Made by a program: the position numbers and the translations under genes. Positions 58,892 through 60,000 of a DNA stretch of 60,000 bases are shown piece by piece. Numbering within the stretch: the first letter of the stretch is position 1; every line of letters begins with the position of its first letter. Below the pieces are notes generated by a model that saw only the letters and a list, made by a program, of their open reading frames with translations, did not search any database and was not told the origin of the DNA. Origin of the DNA: Antedon mediterranea (Eukaryota; Echinodermata; Crinoidea; Comatulida; Antedonidae); contig NC_092675.1 of assembly GCF_964355755.1 (NCBI RefSeq), positions 8,034,312 through 8,094,311 on the forward strand, written 5' to 3'.

Positions 58892-58899
58892 TTACTAAC

Positions 58900-59550
58900 T
58901 AGGCCTCCAAGCTTAGCCAGTAGTAGAATTAGGCCTGGAATTTAATCTCATCAAAATTTATTGTTTGTATGTGACTTGTAATTGTATTGTAAAATATAAA
59001 AATCCCTTACATCCACGACCAGTTAAACTATTCTCTCTACTCACTAAAACTAGGCCTAGCCACAGCTACACCGGGTAGGCCTAGTACTACTACAACAGTA
59101 GTAGAGTAGTACTACCCGGGGGCCTATAGACCGGCAGCCCAGAGACATTTGGTTAGATGAGCTAGGTACCAATATCTGACTATTTGAGTGTGTTGGGGGT
59201 CACTTGAAGTGAATGAAAATGGGAGTCTGCCGGGTACCCCCTGCTGCGTCTAGACCGGGGGGACCCCGAAACGTGCTAAAAAATCGGCACAGGTTAGATG
59301 AGAGAGATACCACCTAATTTTACCACCATGGGATGCCCATTGGCATCCTTATAACAGTATCACAAACGACAGACTTTTTCTCTGCTGCAAAAGGCCCGCC
59401 AGACCCCCCGAGGGAGGGCCTAAAATGGGGTTAGCATAGATGAGTGAGGTACCACTCAAAATCAATTCCAAACGAACAAGTTGTGTTCATACAATACTAA
59501 ATGGATAACAACAGACTAATTGTCTGCTGCACCGCAAGTGCGAGACACCC
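58900..59550. other. Region between the hAT-like element and the satellite
   Basis: TAG/CTAC-rich and with two TAGGCCTA sites near 59051 and 59076. From about 59150 the phrasing (GATGAG..AGGTACCA) resembles diverged satellite monomers. Confidence 0.4.
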
Positions 59551-60000
59551 TAAAGTTAGACTAGAGGCCCCCCTTCCCCCAACTAACCCAGCTTAGATAT
59601 TGTAGATACCACCAGCAACCAATGTTATATGATTTAGCACATGTAGGCAATACCAAATGACCTATTACAGACTATCTGTACACTGCCTTGGCCCTGGCAG
59701 ACCCCTCTAAAGTTAGACTAGAGACCCCTCTTTCCCCAACTAGCCCAGCTTAGATATTGTAGATACCACCAGCAACCAATGTTATATGATTTAGCACATT
59801 GTAAGCAATCACCAAATGACCTATTACAAACTATCTGTACACTGCCTTGGCCCTGGCAGACCCCTCTAAAGTTCGACTAGAGACTCCATTCCCCCAACTG
59901 GCCTAGCTTAGATCTTGTAGATACCACCAGCAACCAATGTTATAATTATGATTTAGCACATTGTAAGCAATACCAAATGACCTATAACAGACTATCTGTA
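59551..60000. repeat. ~158-bp tandem satellite, continuing beyond the window
   Basis: Monomers begin at 59551, 59708 and 59867 with TAAAGTTAGACTAGAG (TAAAGTTCGACTAGAG in the third), giving periods of 157 and 159. Within each, GTAGATACCACCAGCAACC and CTGTACACTGCCTTGGCCC are conserved. Confidence 0.92.

Overview
The window is eukaryotic: AT-rich, with GT-AG introns, class 1-1 EGF exons, non-LTR retrotransposon remnants, tRNA-derived SINEs and many small DNA transposons. The mix of long EGF/chitin-binding (peritrophin-A, CBM14) secreted proteins, a mucin WxxW domain and a RAG1-like transposase gene with a RING finger suggests a marine invertebrate deuterostome, most likely an echinoderm. The species cannot be named from the sequence.

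Layout. (1) 1-13746, + strand: 3' part of a large secreted-protein gene (gene A). It has 25 visible EGF exons (27 EGF domains) and one long last exon with 17 chitin-binding domains. Within it, a ~1.43 kb unit of four EGF exons is repeated in tandem about four times. (2) 13747-20126: intergenic, with a broken Jockey/CR1-like reverse transcriptase that has itself been invaded by a 249-bp MITE. (3) 20200-29522, +: complete 19-exon gene B: signal peptide, WxxW domain, 15 EGF and 11 chitin-binding domains. (4) 29523-50739: a segmentally duplicated region derived from gene B and its flanks, holding two small, apparently complete descendant genes. Gene D (35358-38178) is signal peptide, 2 EGF, 4 chitin-binding. 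Gene C (43898-50739) is signal peptide, EGF, 2 chitin-binding. They share a first exon and a TATA promoter block that occurs four times in the window. Comparing the duplicated copies exposes empty sites for a TTAA-flanked (piggyBac-like) element, a 1.6-kb palindrome-ended element and a MITE. (5) 52010-57226, +: a 12-exon gene for a RAG1-like protein, with an N-terminal Cys/His-rich region and RING finger plus a DDE-type transposase-like region. It has two apparent frame breaks in its first coding exon. (6) 57227-60000: a hAT-like non-autonomous element with tandem GC-rich subterminal motifs, then the start of a ~158-bp satellite running off the window.

Genes A-D should all yield extracellular proteins that bind chitin or other glycans and assemble through EGF contacts. 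The array shows how such genes grow: phase-1 EGF exons duplicate in tandem, signal peptide and promoter modules are copied, and breakpoints create new splice sites. The most interesting items are the birth of gene D by use of an exonic TTTCCAG as a new splice acceptor, the four-fold promoter module, the EGF array, and the RAG1-like gene. All coordinates and splice sites come from reading the sequence by eye; no similarity search was run.
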